The position numbers and the translations under genes are program-made. Under the pieces are notes generated by a model. It searched no databases. It saw only the letters and a list, made by a program, of their open reading frames with translations, and was not told the DNA's origin. DNA of 64,000 bases from Ectocarpus siliculosus (lineage: Eukaryota; Sar; Phaeophyceae; Ectocarpales; Ectocarpaceae): positions 129,513 through 193,512 of the forward strand of contig FN648136.1 of assembly GCA_000310025.1 (NCBI GenBank). Direction: 5' to 3'. This document shows, one piece after another, positions 44,901 through 56,482 of this stretch; position 1 is the stretch's first letter, and every line of letters starts with the position of its first letter.

Positions 44901-45590
44901 CAGTTAGACGAATACCGCGTCACAGAGTAGATGAATCAAACAAAGCAGGCGTGGAGAACGTCGGCAGGACGCGGCTCATGCACGTTCTCTTCACAGCAGC
45001 AGTACTTTGGACAAACGGTCATGCTCATTGCCACAAGCCTGTTCTAAAATGCCGTTACTGTTTGCCTGCGGAATGCTTTTATTCATGCGCTATGTTGACC
45101 GCCATTTGAGAGCCTCCTGCCGCGGTGTGGATAACATCATTGATATCATCGCTTTGTGCAACAACGCAGCAGCAACACTGACTAGACGGCGACGAGAGCG
45201 AGTCGGCGTGCCCACGGCGTCGGGCCTGGGTGTTCGCAGTCCACACTAAAAATCAGTGACATGTTTCCGTTTGTATGCAGGTTTCCTTTTGATGAGCAAA
45301 CGACCCCATCTTCATACGGCGGGAGAGTAGAGCTCGCCATGGAAACCTGCTATACTCAGCCTGTTACAACAGGGTATAAAAGCAGCAGTAGTCGCTTCGC
45401 ACAATACGCCGGTCGCGCACCTGGGGAAGACGAAAGGCTTGTCGTCCCCTCCCTCCGTTGACATCTGGAGCGCAGCCTTTGCATAGGATCGCGCCAGCGG
45501 TGCATGGTGGTGGCCAGCTAGGGGAGCAATGAAGCCGTTTGCAGCCGTCATTGCTGCCAGGAACACCACTGCCGCCATGATAGGCGCCAT
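38935..45590 (-). CDS. Plastid-type aldo/keto reductase (exon duplicated by assembly artefact)
   Basis: NADPH-dependent aldo/keto reductase. Exons: 45590-45421, 44114-43973, 43670-43545, 42878-42729, 42112-41996, 40572-40449, 40079-39928, 39683-39535, 39121-38935. A small exon near 39830-39853 (STEALEE) is likely, but its phase is unresolved. The N-terminus is a hydrophobic signal peptide ending AANG, then FIAP, matching the heterokont ASAF-type presequence, so the enzyme is predicted in the plastid. The tetrad is present: Asp and Tyr in FFDTSDVYG, Lys in FWTKFLI, His in DLYQVHFP. Also seen are SVGVSNFNAQQ, ASNQFEYSLVNR, TPLAKGLATG, QVAINYVR and VVPLPGVKT. About 445 residues. The substrate is unknown. 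A degraded second copy of exon 40572-40449 lies right of the N gap and is not a real exon. The first intron contains a foldback repeat. Confidence 0.87.
40225..40849. other. Left copy of an artefactually duplicated assembly segment
   Basis: Bases 40225-40600 read cleanly and contain the AKR exon 40572-40449. After a C homopolymer (about 40598-40614) the remaining bases are a degraded, A/C-smeared version of the clean sequence at 41331-41572. Examples are GGTCTAGGTTCCTTCGTGGG on the right against GTCTAAGTTCCTTCCTGGG on the left. Confidence 0.9.
40850..40949. other. Run of 100 N (assembly gap)
   Basis: Exactly 100 N, a conventional placeholder for a gap of unknown size. The flanks are mutual copies, so the true gap is probably absent or negative. 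Confidence 0.98.
40950..41572. other. Right copy of the duplicated assembly segment
   Basis: Bases 40950-41315 are a degraded, G/T-smeared version of the clean left segment 40225-40600, including a corrupted copy of the AKR exon at about 41175-41295. After the C homopolymer (about 41317-41332) the sequence becomes clean and continues normally into AKR intron sequence. Confidence 0.9.
42530..42622. repeat. Short direct repeat in AKR intron
   Basis: Two units of about 36 bp begin at about 42530 and 42588, each starting GACACGAACAG and continuing through TCCCAAAA to ACACACACCGAA. They are separated by about 20 bp. Confidence 0.65.
44164..44386. repeat. Foldback element with about 73-bp terminal inverted repeats, in AKR intron
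   Basis: Arm 44164-44236 is the reverse complement of arm 44314-44386 with about five mismatches. Both arms start from TACCGTAAGAGTCGGAGAGA at their outer ends. The spacer is about 77 bp. The arms differ from the 1718-1938 family apart from the shared outer TACCGTA. No coding capacity, so MITE-like. It is placed in the intron between the presequence exon and the first catalytic-domain exon of the AKR. Confidence 0.88.
44798..44843 (+). repeat. Minisatellite of AAACTGGTTC-type units
   Basis: About four units of 11-12 bp, CTGGTTCAAAA-like, in tandem within the first AKR intron. Confidence 0.8.
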
Positions 45591-47033
45591 GACCGCGTCC
45601 TTATGTGTGTCTGTCTGGCGCCGGTGTGTGAGCGAGTTTCCTGCGGACGTTTGCCTGCCTCACTTGCTCCTCCTCGGGTAGTGTATATGCGTAGATGTGT
45701 AGCCTTGCTGCTGCCAGATACACCAGGCAAGCAACTGCCTAAATGACCTCCTCCACTCGAGCTATATTGCGTGTAGCTCCCGTTCAAACTACTACTCCCT
45801 GTCGCTTCGTTCTCTGCTACGCACAGGTCGAGGCCGACGCCAGACAGGAGGAAGCCGGGTTGCCAGTTGCGGGGGCGGGATTGCGGGGTTGCTGCCCCAG
45901 CAGCACCCCTTCCACAAATGGTGCATTACACGGAACCCCCAATCTTAATCAAATTGACAAACTGACGACATTCGATCCGCATTTACATGCAGGTGCGTTG
46001 TTCGACGATGATGGTAGAGGCGACCGGGATACGATCGGCCTGTGTGTTTGGGGGGGGAGATGGCCAGAGCGAATAAGAAGGGAGCAGAGGTTGTTGGTGT
46101 GTAATAGGTGGACTACAGCTCTATCTGGTTCGTAGAGGGCGGCTCCCGGTGACCAAACAAAAATCAAAAAGATATTGGTGCTACATGTATACGAAGTTTT
46201 GTTTGTACTCGGACAAACATCGTGACAAACTTCAACGATGATTGTCCATTGATGACTACTAACTCTTCTCCTCTCTGCTACGTCGCGAACGCCAGAATAC
46301 CCAAAACTCCTGTCCTAGACTATATATGTACTGCTGTGGTGCTCTTCATGTCAACCGCTATAATACCGAGATTCACAAGATACAGACAGCCGTTTGGTCG
46401 GAACATTGCCTTACCCAAGGCATTCCAATGTGTCCCTTCCTTCTTCTGTTTATTGCCCTGTCTCCTCTAGACTACCTGCACATGTTCTAGTTCATCTACT
46501 CTTCTTGGCCCTTGTCATGTACGATGGATGGAATTTGGTGTACAGCAGGGAGAAACTGATTCTTATTCATTCAGCGGGCAAATCATCTGCTCACCGTACA
46601 CCCATCGACCAATCAATGTTAGGCATCAATACGATCAACACAAGCAACTTCGTTTACTTAGCTTGCGGTAGGTCATACGTGTTTGCTTACAGAACTTCAT
46701 TGGACCCCGGTCGTTTTCAATTCTTAGGCCCTATCGACAGGTGCTGCAACTCGACGAATGGTTTCCAAACAGTAGACCGCCTTCGACAACCTCGAGGCGG
46801 CTGTGAACATAGAAAAGACGCAGCTGGGGCGAGGGATGGGGGCGCAACCCCAGACTTTGAAATAAGGCATGACGTTTCGATAAGCCAACAGCTAGGGAAG
46901 GCCATGAACGCGATCGACCGACGGCCGGGAGTACACACAAAATTGTCCGCCCTAACTAGAGAGAGCATTATGTTCAGTATTGCCTCCTGGAAAAGCGAAG
47001 GAATGCCATAAATTTTCTCGTTCAGCGTCTTCA
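45591..47033. other. Region between AKR start and PH-protein gene end
   Basis: Both flanking genes are on the minus strand, so this holds the AKR promoter. A plus-strand open frame at 46394-47011 has no recognised motif and overlaps an equally plausible antisense frame. No gene is called. Confidence 0.45.
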
Positions 47034-50000
47034 CTAGGCATCGGAGTCTATCCACCGGTTGGGTTGACGGTGGCCCAACGCCTGAAGGGGGAAGCCCGAC
47101 GCGCCGTGCTCTGCCAGGGAGTACCTTCCTTCGCCACTTGCCCCCGCTACGGGTGAATCGTTTCTAGGCGTCTTCGTCTCGTCATCCCGATCGTCATCAG
47201 TAGAGTTGTCGTCGGAGTCTCTAGGGCGGCTGGAAGGCTTTGCTCGTCTCGAGGGAGCTGTCTTCGGGGGGGCTACCCTGCTCCAAAGGCAACACCGGCA
47301 GACAAAATTATCCCGTTTCTGAGGGAACGGTTTGGTCGTCATTATTGGGACGGCACCATAGTTGGTTGTCGTGATGGGACACAAGCAAGAAGGTGTAGCC
47401 AACCGATAAACCCGAGCAAGACCCGACACATCGACATCGGTATCTCTCCATCGGTAATACCTCTCCACCAGACGAGCTCTTAAAGAGCAGCAGCACTTGG
47501 AGCGAACCGTCGATATTTTCAGTCTGCCGAAGGGTGAAAAACACACATGCGGCGACCTACCGTATGCCTTTCGTCTTTCGACGTAGTTGGACCGGGACCT
47601 TCACGCCGCCAACTGGCGAAAGCAACCAAGCGATGCATTGGCCTCAGATACAACAGTACACGCCCCTCTAACCGGTCCCCAATAGCCTACAACAAGGCCA
47701 CCCGATTACGAATAGCAACACAACGGACACAACACCATGGTGATTCTTGTTGAATCATTCTCTGTATTTTCCGTTGCTCTTACCCGGGAGGAGGTGCGCC
47801 GCGTCCCCGGCGAGATTTCCGCAGCAATTCTGCCGGGGGAGGCCCTGCCGGCGAAGGGTACGCTTTCGCAACAACCCCCCGCGCGCCTCCGCTGCTATCT
47901 CGCTTGCAGTCGTCTAGACACTCACTCTCCACTTGCGCCTCCTCGTCAGCCTCTTTCGCCGCGGTCTCCAACGCTAGGACGGCGGCGGCGGCCCGCCTGC
48001 GTTGTTTCTCTACCTCGAGGTTCAAGTTGTTTCCCCCGTGGTCCTCGAAATCTAATGCAACCGGTCTGGAATTCCCTGAGTGCGTCAGTGTTGCCTCGGT
48101 ACATCGCGGTCGCTGGTGAGCATGCGTGGATGACGACCGGGGTGGGCATTTCGTGCAAAGGACGGGTTATCAGAGGCTTCGTCCCCGCGGATTCGTTAGA
48201 CTACAGCTGAAACGAGAGTACCAAGCAGCCCGCCTTGCGCGAAAACACATGGCATTCTAAACCTGGTGGTGCAGGTGATCAGTGACCGGGGCCTCACATC
48301 TGGCGTTTCTCCGCCATCGTTCCACTCCAGATCCGCCGCGCTCCTCCTTCGACCATTCGTCGTTGGCTTCGGAAGGCCATCCGAACCACCAGTATTCCGC
48401 TCGCAATCTGTAGTGCTCGGGGATTCAGCTAACTTGTGTGTCAGGAACTCTTTCGGCGGAGGGACACCGCCACTGAAACCCACGGCCTCCGTGTCACGCC
48501 GAGAAATGTGTCGGTGAAGTCGAGACGTTGCCGACTGCCCCTGGTGAGGACCCTCCCAATCTCCGATTTTGAGGCGCGGGACTGCTAGGTCAATGTCCGC
48601 TTCCTCGTCGACCTCTTCCTTCTCTTCGTCCTGGTTACTCTTTCTGGGCACGCTCGCAGGCGCAGGGTTGTCTTCGGGTTGTCGCACTTGTACGATGTGC
48701 GCAACGACTGGGCTTTCGCCTTCGTCAAGCTCAATGGTTTCCACGTTTTCGTTGTCGGACGAGTAGTAGGCTCTCGATTTCTTCGTCATCTCGTCATCCT
48801 GTGACTCTGGTGGCCGTACGACGACCATGTCGGAACTGACAGTGCTGCCTTTCTCCCCAACACTCGTGGGATTTAGGCCCTCGTCTAGACGACCCGCGTA
48901 TTGTCCACACGGTCCTAAGTCTCTTTCGTCTGCGACGTCTTCATGGCCATCTTCGTCGCTGGCACTCGACGGGAGGCCCGTGAAACATGACTTTGACGTA
49001 GCACCCGCGTCGCGGTCGTCTCTTGTGTCACCAGCATTCCTGCAGTTCCTCGTGGGGCTGGCAGACGTATCGCTGCTTTCTTCCTCGTCATGACTGCTCG
49101 CCTTTGCGACACTCTCGCCTCCACTTCCCCTCGAACGTTGTCCCTGCTTTCTGCGCCGGGTACTTCCCTTGTCGCAGGTGTTTCCACGGTGGACGAGCCT
49201 GCCACTTGAGCGTACCAATCTTCTGTCTTCATAATCCTCACGACGCCGATGGCATGGACCCTTCGAGACACGTTCATTACCACCCCTTCGGCCACGTTCA
49301 GCGTCGCCTCGATGGCGTTGTTTTCTCGCCACGTTGCGTGAATCTCTACGTGGTGTGCTCCACGATGCGTGGGGCTCTTCAGGCGCTCCATGATCCCCAG
49401 CGCTCTGGCCGCGGTGTCTCCCGTTGCGATCTCTTTTTATATCGTGTCCACGAGCTGTTTGGAAATACTCTGACTGTGAATCGCTCTCGTTGGTCGAGGG
49501 ACTACTTTCTACGCCGTCCACGCTGTGGTTTTCTTGCGGGTCGATCACTGGCTTGTCGCGATCTTTCGCAAATGACTTGTCTACTACAGCTGGAGTAAGC
49601 GAGGTGTCGGTTGGGCTGGTCATCCGAAGGTCATTCTCCATCCTCCGGACCGATGCGTTGCCTGCTGCGTCAACGGGGCAACGCGGCCAAGCGGGCACGA
49701 CATGCTTCACGACTCAAAGGGGTTCGTTAACGGTTTCAGTCATGCCACGGTGGATGGGTTGGGGGGTGTAGACCACCGTTCCTCAAAGGTTTTACGTGTG
49801 AAGCTATCTAGCATTTCATGTATACATACAGACAAGACAATATGGAATCACCAGTGATCGTAACTTTAAGTGCGTGGATATTCACGCGCCAAGAGATTTG
49901 AACGGGTACACTCTCAACCGTAGCGCGGCAATAGGAACAGCCGGGGTAGGCTCCACACTCGCATCAGCAGTGATGCTGTTGTGCAGAACACAGAAAAAAA

Positions 50001-50757
50001 ATAGTTCTCACGTCCGAGAATCGCGAATGCGTGTGGGCACAGCTTGGCCAGCCCCGTCACCCACAGGTTGTGCTGGGCCCTTGTCTGTGCATACAGGTGG
50101 AGCGTACGTGCCGCGGAGGTAACAATTATGGTGTCCTGGTCTTCCGCTATCTCGGTTACATCCTTCAGGTAGATCCAGCCACGGATCTCAGGGACGTTGA
50201 ACTTCTTGTAGTAGCAAAGCGCCAGCTCTTCGCTTCCCTGTGCGCATGAGCCGGCAGGCAGGCACGACCGGGAGGATACCGTTTGAAATTCGTTACGGAT
50301 GCGGTCGTGGATTTGGTACTGTTCGGCATCAATTGGACGGTTCTGCAAGTACTCGAATAAGCTGAATGTAGTATCTAGCAGGGTTCTCTCACCCTCACCG
50401 GAAATAATACAACCTCTATCCATTTTCTCTTGTTCGAACAATGGGACGTTTATTTTCTCGAACTGCCGTGGAGATCGCCCCTTCACGATCTCCACAGAAC
50501 GAGATCGCCATTCTTTTCGACGTTTTGTGCAGCTTGTTGTCTACCTGGTAAGTACGTACCCCGAGATGTCCATGATCACAGAGCAGAGGGAACACTGGAA
50601 AACATGTAGATTTGACGCTCATACTTGATTATTAGCGCACCTCGATGCTCTGGATTTTGAAGTATCGCTTGTTGATATCCCCTGTCAGGCCGTGGAGCCG
50701 ACTGAGCTTAGATTTCTCCTTCATCAGGTACCCCTGTAGCTTCAATGCATCCTCCAT
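47034..50757 (-). CDS. PH-domain protein with long Ser/Arg/Asp-rich tail (3' exons tentative)
   Basis: Probable membrane-lipid or protein adaptor of unknown function. The secure exons are 50757-50641 (MEDALKLQGYLMKEKSKLSR through KRYFKIQSIE) and 50237-50012 (ELALCYYKKFNVPEIRGWI, LKDVTEIAEDQD, RTLHLYAQTRAQHNLWVTGL). Together they form a complete N-terminal PH domain with the GYL start and the invariant Trp in the final helix. The next exon starts at about 49712 and encodes roughly 500 residues of charged, disordered sequence. That frame stops at 48196, but a GT at 48221 in phase with an exon at about 48051-47850 (a coiled-coil-like segment, NLEVEKQRRRAAAAVLAL) suggests the gene continues. A similar acidic/Arg-rich frame ending at TAG 47034 may be the last exon. 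The gene lies head-to-head with TIM14, 280 bp apart. Confidence 0.7.
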
Positions 50758-51037
50758 CCCTTCCCCTATGAATCTCGAGTCTAGATGCAATGTTGTATGC
50801 GCCGGGCGTGCATACTCTCCGCGGCCAGTAACGAACGATGATTTCGGGCATTGTTACCGATCTGCTGCCTACACAGCAGCAGACAGGGCTCGTTGGTCGT
50901 TTCAGAGGAACCGGAACCTTTCGGGGGGTTCGTGACGTGGACTCTCCCCTGGGTTATCTCGAGGGTACAGGGTGCGAAGATGGCCACAAACTCATCTGGC
51001 AAGCCACTGCACTGCGGCTGTGCCCTCAGTTAGGAAC
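50758..51037. promoter_or_regulatory. Shared promoter region, PH gene (-) and TIM14 (+)
   Basis: The divergent start codons are 280 bp apart, so the promoters and 5' leaders must share this interval. No TATA-like element is clear. A minus-strand open frame crosses it but has no support. Confidence 0.5.
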
Positions 51038-54000
51038 ATGGCTGCTCGTCCACTGGTGCGTATTGCCGGCCTCAAGCCTTCGGTATCTCATCGATGTCCC
51101 CTGCCATTGCTGGGGAGACTCGGTGCCACAAGCAGCAGCAATCGGGAGAGCGGAGCAAATGATCGACACGCGAGAGCACAGGCACTGGTTTCACAGGCTC
51201 GAGATATTCACGTCAGTCGGCGCAACGAGTCTTCTGTGCTGATTACCGGTGCTGGAATCGCTGTATCCGCCATGGTCGCTCGCTACGGTCTCATGGAGTA
51301 TCAAAAATACCAGGTCAGCTTTCTCATGAATAGCAGTCAGGTACTGCAACAGCGTGTGGTTTTCATTTCGGTCTCATGAACACTACAGAGTACTGCTGTG
51401 CTACTTTGCTGTACACTGCTGTCGTCTACGCAACTGTCAACTCAGCAACTCAGCCCTCTTCGAGGTCCCAAGTGATGATGCACCCACCGCCGTGATTGAA
51501 AACTAGCTGCGTGGTGCTATAAACTTGGGATTTCCACTGAACCAGTACGTATTCTTCCGTGGTATGCATAGCTTCTACCTCATGCAAAACGTACTACACT
51601 AGTATTTTACAGTGAAGTCCTCCTACCGCAGCACTCACGCCACGATTGCTACTCGTGGGCGGCTCTTGACTTCACTTTCACCAAACACCGACCCCACGAC
51701 TATTTTCTTCCAAGGAGATTCCATCCAAGCACCTGTTTCCTTCTTAGCAAGACCGATAAGATCAAAGTCTAGGTGTTCCTTTACTGTCGTTGTGTGGAAG
51801 AACGGACTTGGGAAGCGCGTGGAATTGCTTGCTGAAAACAGTGTCCGTGAGCCCCCAGCGGTAAGTTGCCATCATCGCCATCGTCCTAATTTAATCGAGG
51901 AAGGCATTTTATTATTTTATGGGCATGGTGATGCTGCTGGCGACGATGCTGCGGGTGTTGCTGTTACTGCCGTTGCTGGTGTTGACCCGCAGCAAAGTCC
52001 TGCGGCGGTCGCGGTGACTACGCATCGCGCAACGCAACCGGGGCGCTGTGTTATTCAAAAGAACAGAGAGAATGTTGACCAAGAGAGAAGAACGGCGCAC
52101 ACGGGAGGAGAATTGGAAGAACGTGTTGTCGGGAGTCAGTGGAGAACGTTTAGATATACCGCGTGGGCCCGGTAACTAATACTACTAATATCCACCGAAG
52201 GGTGGAATCAACAGAGCCCTACAGTAGCGCATGAAATGGCGAAATGGCTCGAGATTACGCCGAAGTGCTATAATGCTCTGAGGAAATGGATAGAGCGCCA
52301 CGAAAATCTTTCTGCGGAAGAAAGCGAGAACTCACTCAACCGGCCGCGGCATCGGAAACGAAAGGGTAACTCTGCTACTGTCCTGGGCATATTCTTCAAA
52401 CTAATGTCGCAACATCCATTGCGGGGGATAAGTGACGGGTGGCGCACGGCGTGTAGGCACGAGTGCTCCCTCACGTTTGGTACCTACCGTCGCTGACCGT
52501 TTCTTAAGTTTGAACACATGGCAGGTGATTAAGGGCCTCGGCAAAATCCAAAACATCCAGACACCGGCTCAACTGTGTACCACGTTGGACCAGGAGGTGG
52601 CTGGCACCTCTGCCCCTGAATGAAGGAGTAGGTTGGAGAGAAAGAATGGCGAACTGAGCCACAGTAGTACGTACAACGATACACACACGCGGCGAACGCG
52701 AGAGACAAGGGGGCTCTGTGGATATTTGTATTGCTTGACCCCTTTCATCCTCTCGCGCGCAGAAAGAACGAGAGCAACGGAAAAGGGAGCGTGAGAGAGA
52801 GCGGTAAGACAGAGACAGAAACAACGACGATAAGTTGCCTTCCAAACACACACAAAAACCCTGCCGTTGAAAAAATCTCCAACTGTACTTGCGAAACAGC
52901 AGCGTCAGGCCAGCACCCATATCCACCGTATAGTTATGCACTCGTGTTCTGTTTTCGTTCTCTCTCGCCCCCAAAAATAAACATGTGGAGAATAGAGGCA
53001 CATTGCACGGCGTAAATTTTCACGATGCGCAGCTGATATACTTGGCGCAAATATCACCACAGCGTGAAGTGATTGCAAAATCAGTACCTGTGCGGTTTTC
53101 GGAGACAGCCTCCACCAGCAACACCTTTTTGCCGGCGCTTGCATCTTTCACACAATTTACGAAAGCGCTCTGATAACATCCCAGTTTGTTTTCTGCCCTT
53201 GTCCACTTCCGCCCAATGGCCGTCAGATGTTACCTTGCGCGGTTTTGCCGTCGGAACTCTGGTGGGACAACATCAACCCCGTGCAACGTTGAGAGGCCTT
53301 TGGAATAGTGCCCCGTGTGCCATTTCTGCCCTACTGGTGCCGTGGGGACTACATGTAGCCTTGCTTGTTTCTGAAGGCGACTTTTCCCCGCCCACGTGAT
53401 CCCGCACAGGCTGCCCATCCCGAAATCACGGAAGAAGCAGACTCGGGAGCAGCAGGCGACCAAACCGCAGCTGGCGAGACAGGCAAAGCTTCGCCGCAAG
53501 GTGCCGCTAAAGGCGCAGGAGCAAGCGCCGGCGGGTTTTTCGGAGCGTTCGGGAAACGGCACTACGATGGGGGGTTCGAGGAAAAGATGACTAGAAAAGA
53601 AGCGGCCCTCATTTTGGGAGTACGTGAAAGCGCAACTGCACAAAGGATAAAGGTGTGTGTTTGTACAACATGCATGACCTCGAGCCTTTTCCAGCCCGCT
53701 GTCCAGCAACATTTTGGTTCCAGTGGGTCGGCAGAGAAGCCCACTTGAGCCGTGGTAGACACGGATATTGTCAAACCTTGTCCTTGTCACGGACGAAGCA
53801 ACAGCAGCTAATGCTGTCCTTGGAACTCATATGTTTCGACACGGCGAAAAATCCGAGCGTTTTGTTTGACAACCCGCATCCCGTGATTTTCACCGTTTCT
53901 CGCTGGCACCGTTTTTTTTTGCGTCAGGACTCCCACCGAAGAATTTTGATGATCAATCACCCCGACAAGGGAGGGTCCAAGTACATGGCGGCCAAGATTA

Positions 54001-54038
54001 ACGAAGCCAAGGAAATCCTCCTCAAGGGAAGAAAATAG
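51038..54038 (+). CDS. TIM14: TIM14/PAM18, J-protein of the mitochondrial import motor
   Basis: Inner-membrane J-protein that stimulates mitochondrial Hsp70 at the TIM23 channel. Exons: 51038-51313, 53410-53652, 53928-54038, giving 209 residues with phase 0 joins. The N-terminal part starts [13 protein letters not shown], Arg-rich and acid-free, consistent with a mitochondrial presequence, followed by a membrane span ([19 protein letters not shown]). A family-specific block follows: [20 protein letters not shown], then [20 protein letters not shown] and KINEAKEIL, with the HPD catalytic motif intact. A Gly/Ala-rich linker of about 45 residues makes it longer than the usual 110-170. The first intron (2.1 kb) holds a dispersed repeat and a short unassigned open frame. 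Upstream in-frame codons exist, but the Met at 51038 gives the best presequence. Confidence 0.94.
52541..52730. repeat. Dispersed repeat, copy A (TIM14 intron)
   Basis: Highly similar in inverted orientation to about 56812-56995. Shared blocks include CCAAAACATCCAGACACCGG, CAGGAGGTGGCTGGCACCTC and CGCGGCGAACGCGAGAGACA. It lies in the long TIM14 intron. Confidence 0.85.
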
Positions 54039-54621
54039 GCTTCCGGCGGTGGTGACTGTAGCACAAAAGAGTGGCGCTTGTATTCTTGTTCGTGTTTTCA
54101 TTCGGTTGCCTTGTTGGTTGCGTGGCAGTTGGGGACTGCCGTTGGTGTTGAGGTCCGTGGTGCTGTAACAACTATTGGCGGAAGAACTAAATGGTCCCTG
54201 CTCCGCTTTGGATTGCGGCAAGATACCTGCGAATTGTGTACACACGTTTGCGTATCCGCTGCTGACAGGGTGGTAATGGAGCCTCTCAATGAGTGCTGGT
54301 ACCGGACTATTGGGTCATGTGGCATGTCCATGTCCAAACCAAGCAAGTTCACGACAGCTGTTTACTGTAAATCATGCCCGATGCACGAGATACTCCAATG
54401 GAGTGCCTCAAGACTGACTACTGCTTGCTGTAGCAACACCCCCGGGCCCGTGCGACCCTGACATCTATAGCCATAATGACGGCCATAACCTTGAATCGGA
54501 GAAAAGACACGAACTGGACAAAAACCTGAACCGCACTGGTTTCATGCTCTCATACTACTTTTACAACTTTCATGCAGCAAAAGAGCCCTACAGCACAACC
54601 AAAAATGTATACTTATGTTTT
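54039..54621. other. Intergenic gap between convergent TIM14 and SEC13
   Basis: Holds both 3' ends in 583 bp. No coding exon is seen. Confidence 0.5.
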
Positions 54622-56482
54622 TCAGTAGTGAGGCGAAGGCGTGGGACCTGCCTCCTCCGGCACCGTAGAAATACACTCCCACGCACCCTCCAGGTTCTGC
54701 TTCCAGAGCGACACATCGCTGTCACCCGACGACACGGCGAGAACGTTTCCGGTGATAGACCAAGAAACACGCCACACCGGCGCCGGGAAGGTCTTCATTT
54801 CAGCCGCTGCCCAGGGTCCCGAGGCTTGCGACTGCGTCCAGATGACCACACCTCTGTCCTCCGAACAGCTGGCGACGATATTGCACGGCATGCCCGTCGC
54901 GGGCGCCCAGGCCACGTCTCGCACCCAGTCCGAGTGCCGGGGGGAGGAGTCATGGGAGCTCCCGTCTTCTTTCCACACCGTCTCCCCTACCGCGCATCTG
55001 CGTATTATTGGTCGGGTGCAAAACGTTCTTAGTTGTTGTCCAGAGAAGTGTGATTACCTTCAAGCGGCGGAAAACAGCCGAACCGCAATGAGTTTCTTTG
55101 CTAAGTTCGGGTTTACTGCTCTCCGCAATTCTCTATATAGTGCCTGACGCAACCAAGTAACATCTCAATCAGATGTCGGGCAGAAGAATGATACAGCTTA
55201 TGAGTGATCTTCGTCTTTGGTCCGAGGGAGGGGCACATGGCAAATGGCGCAAATCTGTGTTTGGGATAGAAAGCTAATCTGCTGCAAGCTTGGGAACCCT
55301 TCGAGAGAGAAACAAGTCGTCACATGACTGCAGGCCCCAAGCACATGATTGCACAAGCACTAGAAAACATGGAAGTGCCACCTTCGCTCTACGCGATCGT
55401 GGAATTATTTTTTCGCTTCCAACCCACGACCCGGCTTACCTCCAAAACCTGACCCGGTTGTCGCAGCTGCCGGTGACTAGCCGCATGTACACTTTCTCGC
55501 CCTCCCTCGATCCCAAGCTGTTGAAAGGCGCCCAGCTCACAGAGTTACAGCCAAGTTTGGAATCTTGGATGAATGTGGTATGCCACTCGTCGTTCGGCTG
55601 GTGCTGAAGAATGCTCACGCGGCCGTCACTCGAAGCGCACGCGAGCATCAAGCCTAGCTCATGGGGCGCCCATGCAATGCTGTACAGCAGCAAGCACGGG
55701 ATAGCGTAGGGCGTACAGTAGTAAAGGGTGTGGATTTCATTTTTCAATTTGCCACCTGAACGCTTTTGGGGGCCAACTAACTCTATTATAGTGCACTGCA
55801 ATCTGGCAAACATATGCAAGGACCATAGCGCAACGCTCGGCAAATCGCTCGGTGGGGAGTATTGTATGCATTTGATCTGGAGACTCGGGGTGAAATACGA
55901 TGGATGTGGGACGGGCCACGGGGCAACCGACACCAACCGCTACTGCGTGACCTGCGTCATGTTACTGCTTCAGAACCGTAACCACCACTCGAATGTAGTA
56001 TTCTGGGATCGAGCACAACGCGCTACAGCAGTAGCAAGTACCAGGATGTCTTCCAGCAGTCCGGCATGCGAATGATGTTGTTCCAGAGAGTGAGACGTTT
56101 CGAATACTGTGAGAAATCCACCGTTCGCGTTCAAAGTTAGTTATCCGCACCTATTTACACTGGACGTATGGAGTTCGTGCTTGTGTACCGGGCTCCAGGT
56201 TCCCGGCGGCGTCTCCCGGTGGATGATGACGGATTTATCGTAGGAGCAGGAAGCCAGGAGCACGCCAAACTTCGGGTGTGCCCATCCGACTTGCCAAACC
56301 GGACCGTCGTGCCCGGAGAGAGAGTCGAGTTGGTTGTGGTGGCTGTCCCCGACAACCTCGAAGATGTTGATCTTGCAATCACTTGACGCGGTAGCGAGCT
56401 TCTTGCCATAGTAGTCCAGCTGCGCGTCGTGGATGTTACCGCTGTGATGTGTGTCTATCGTTTGCAGGGCGGTCGTAGCCAT
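54622..56482 (-). CDS. SEC13: SEC13, WD40 subunit of COPII coat and nuclear pore
   Basis: A beta-propeller that pairs with SEC31 in COPII cages and with NUP145C/NUP96 in the nuclear pore Y-complex. Exons: 56482-56151, 55679-55440, 54997-54622. They sum to 948 nt and 315 residues, close to the usual 300-320. Family blocks: [149 protein letters not shown] and VSLWKQ. There are six WD repeats, and the missing blade would be donated by SEC31/NUP partners as known for the family. The start at 56482 ([13 protein letters not shown]) matches the family N-terminus. Confidence 0.96.

Noticed and set aside
46394-47011. 205-codon plus-strand open frame
   Set aside because: No motif or splice support, an equally long antisense frame, and uneven composition.
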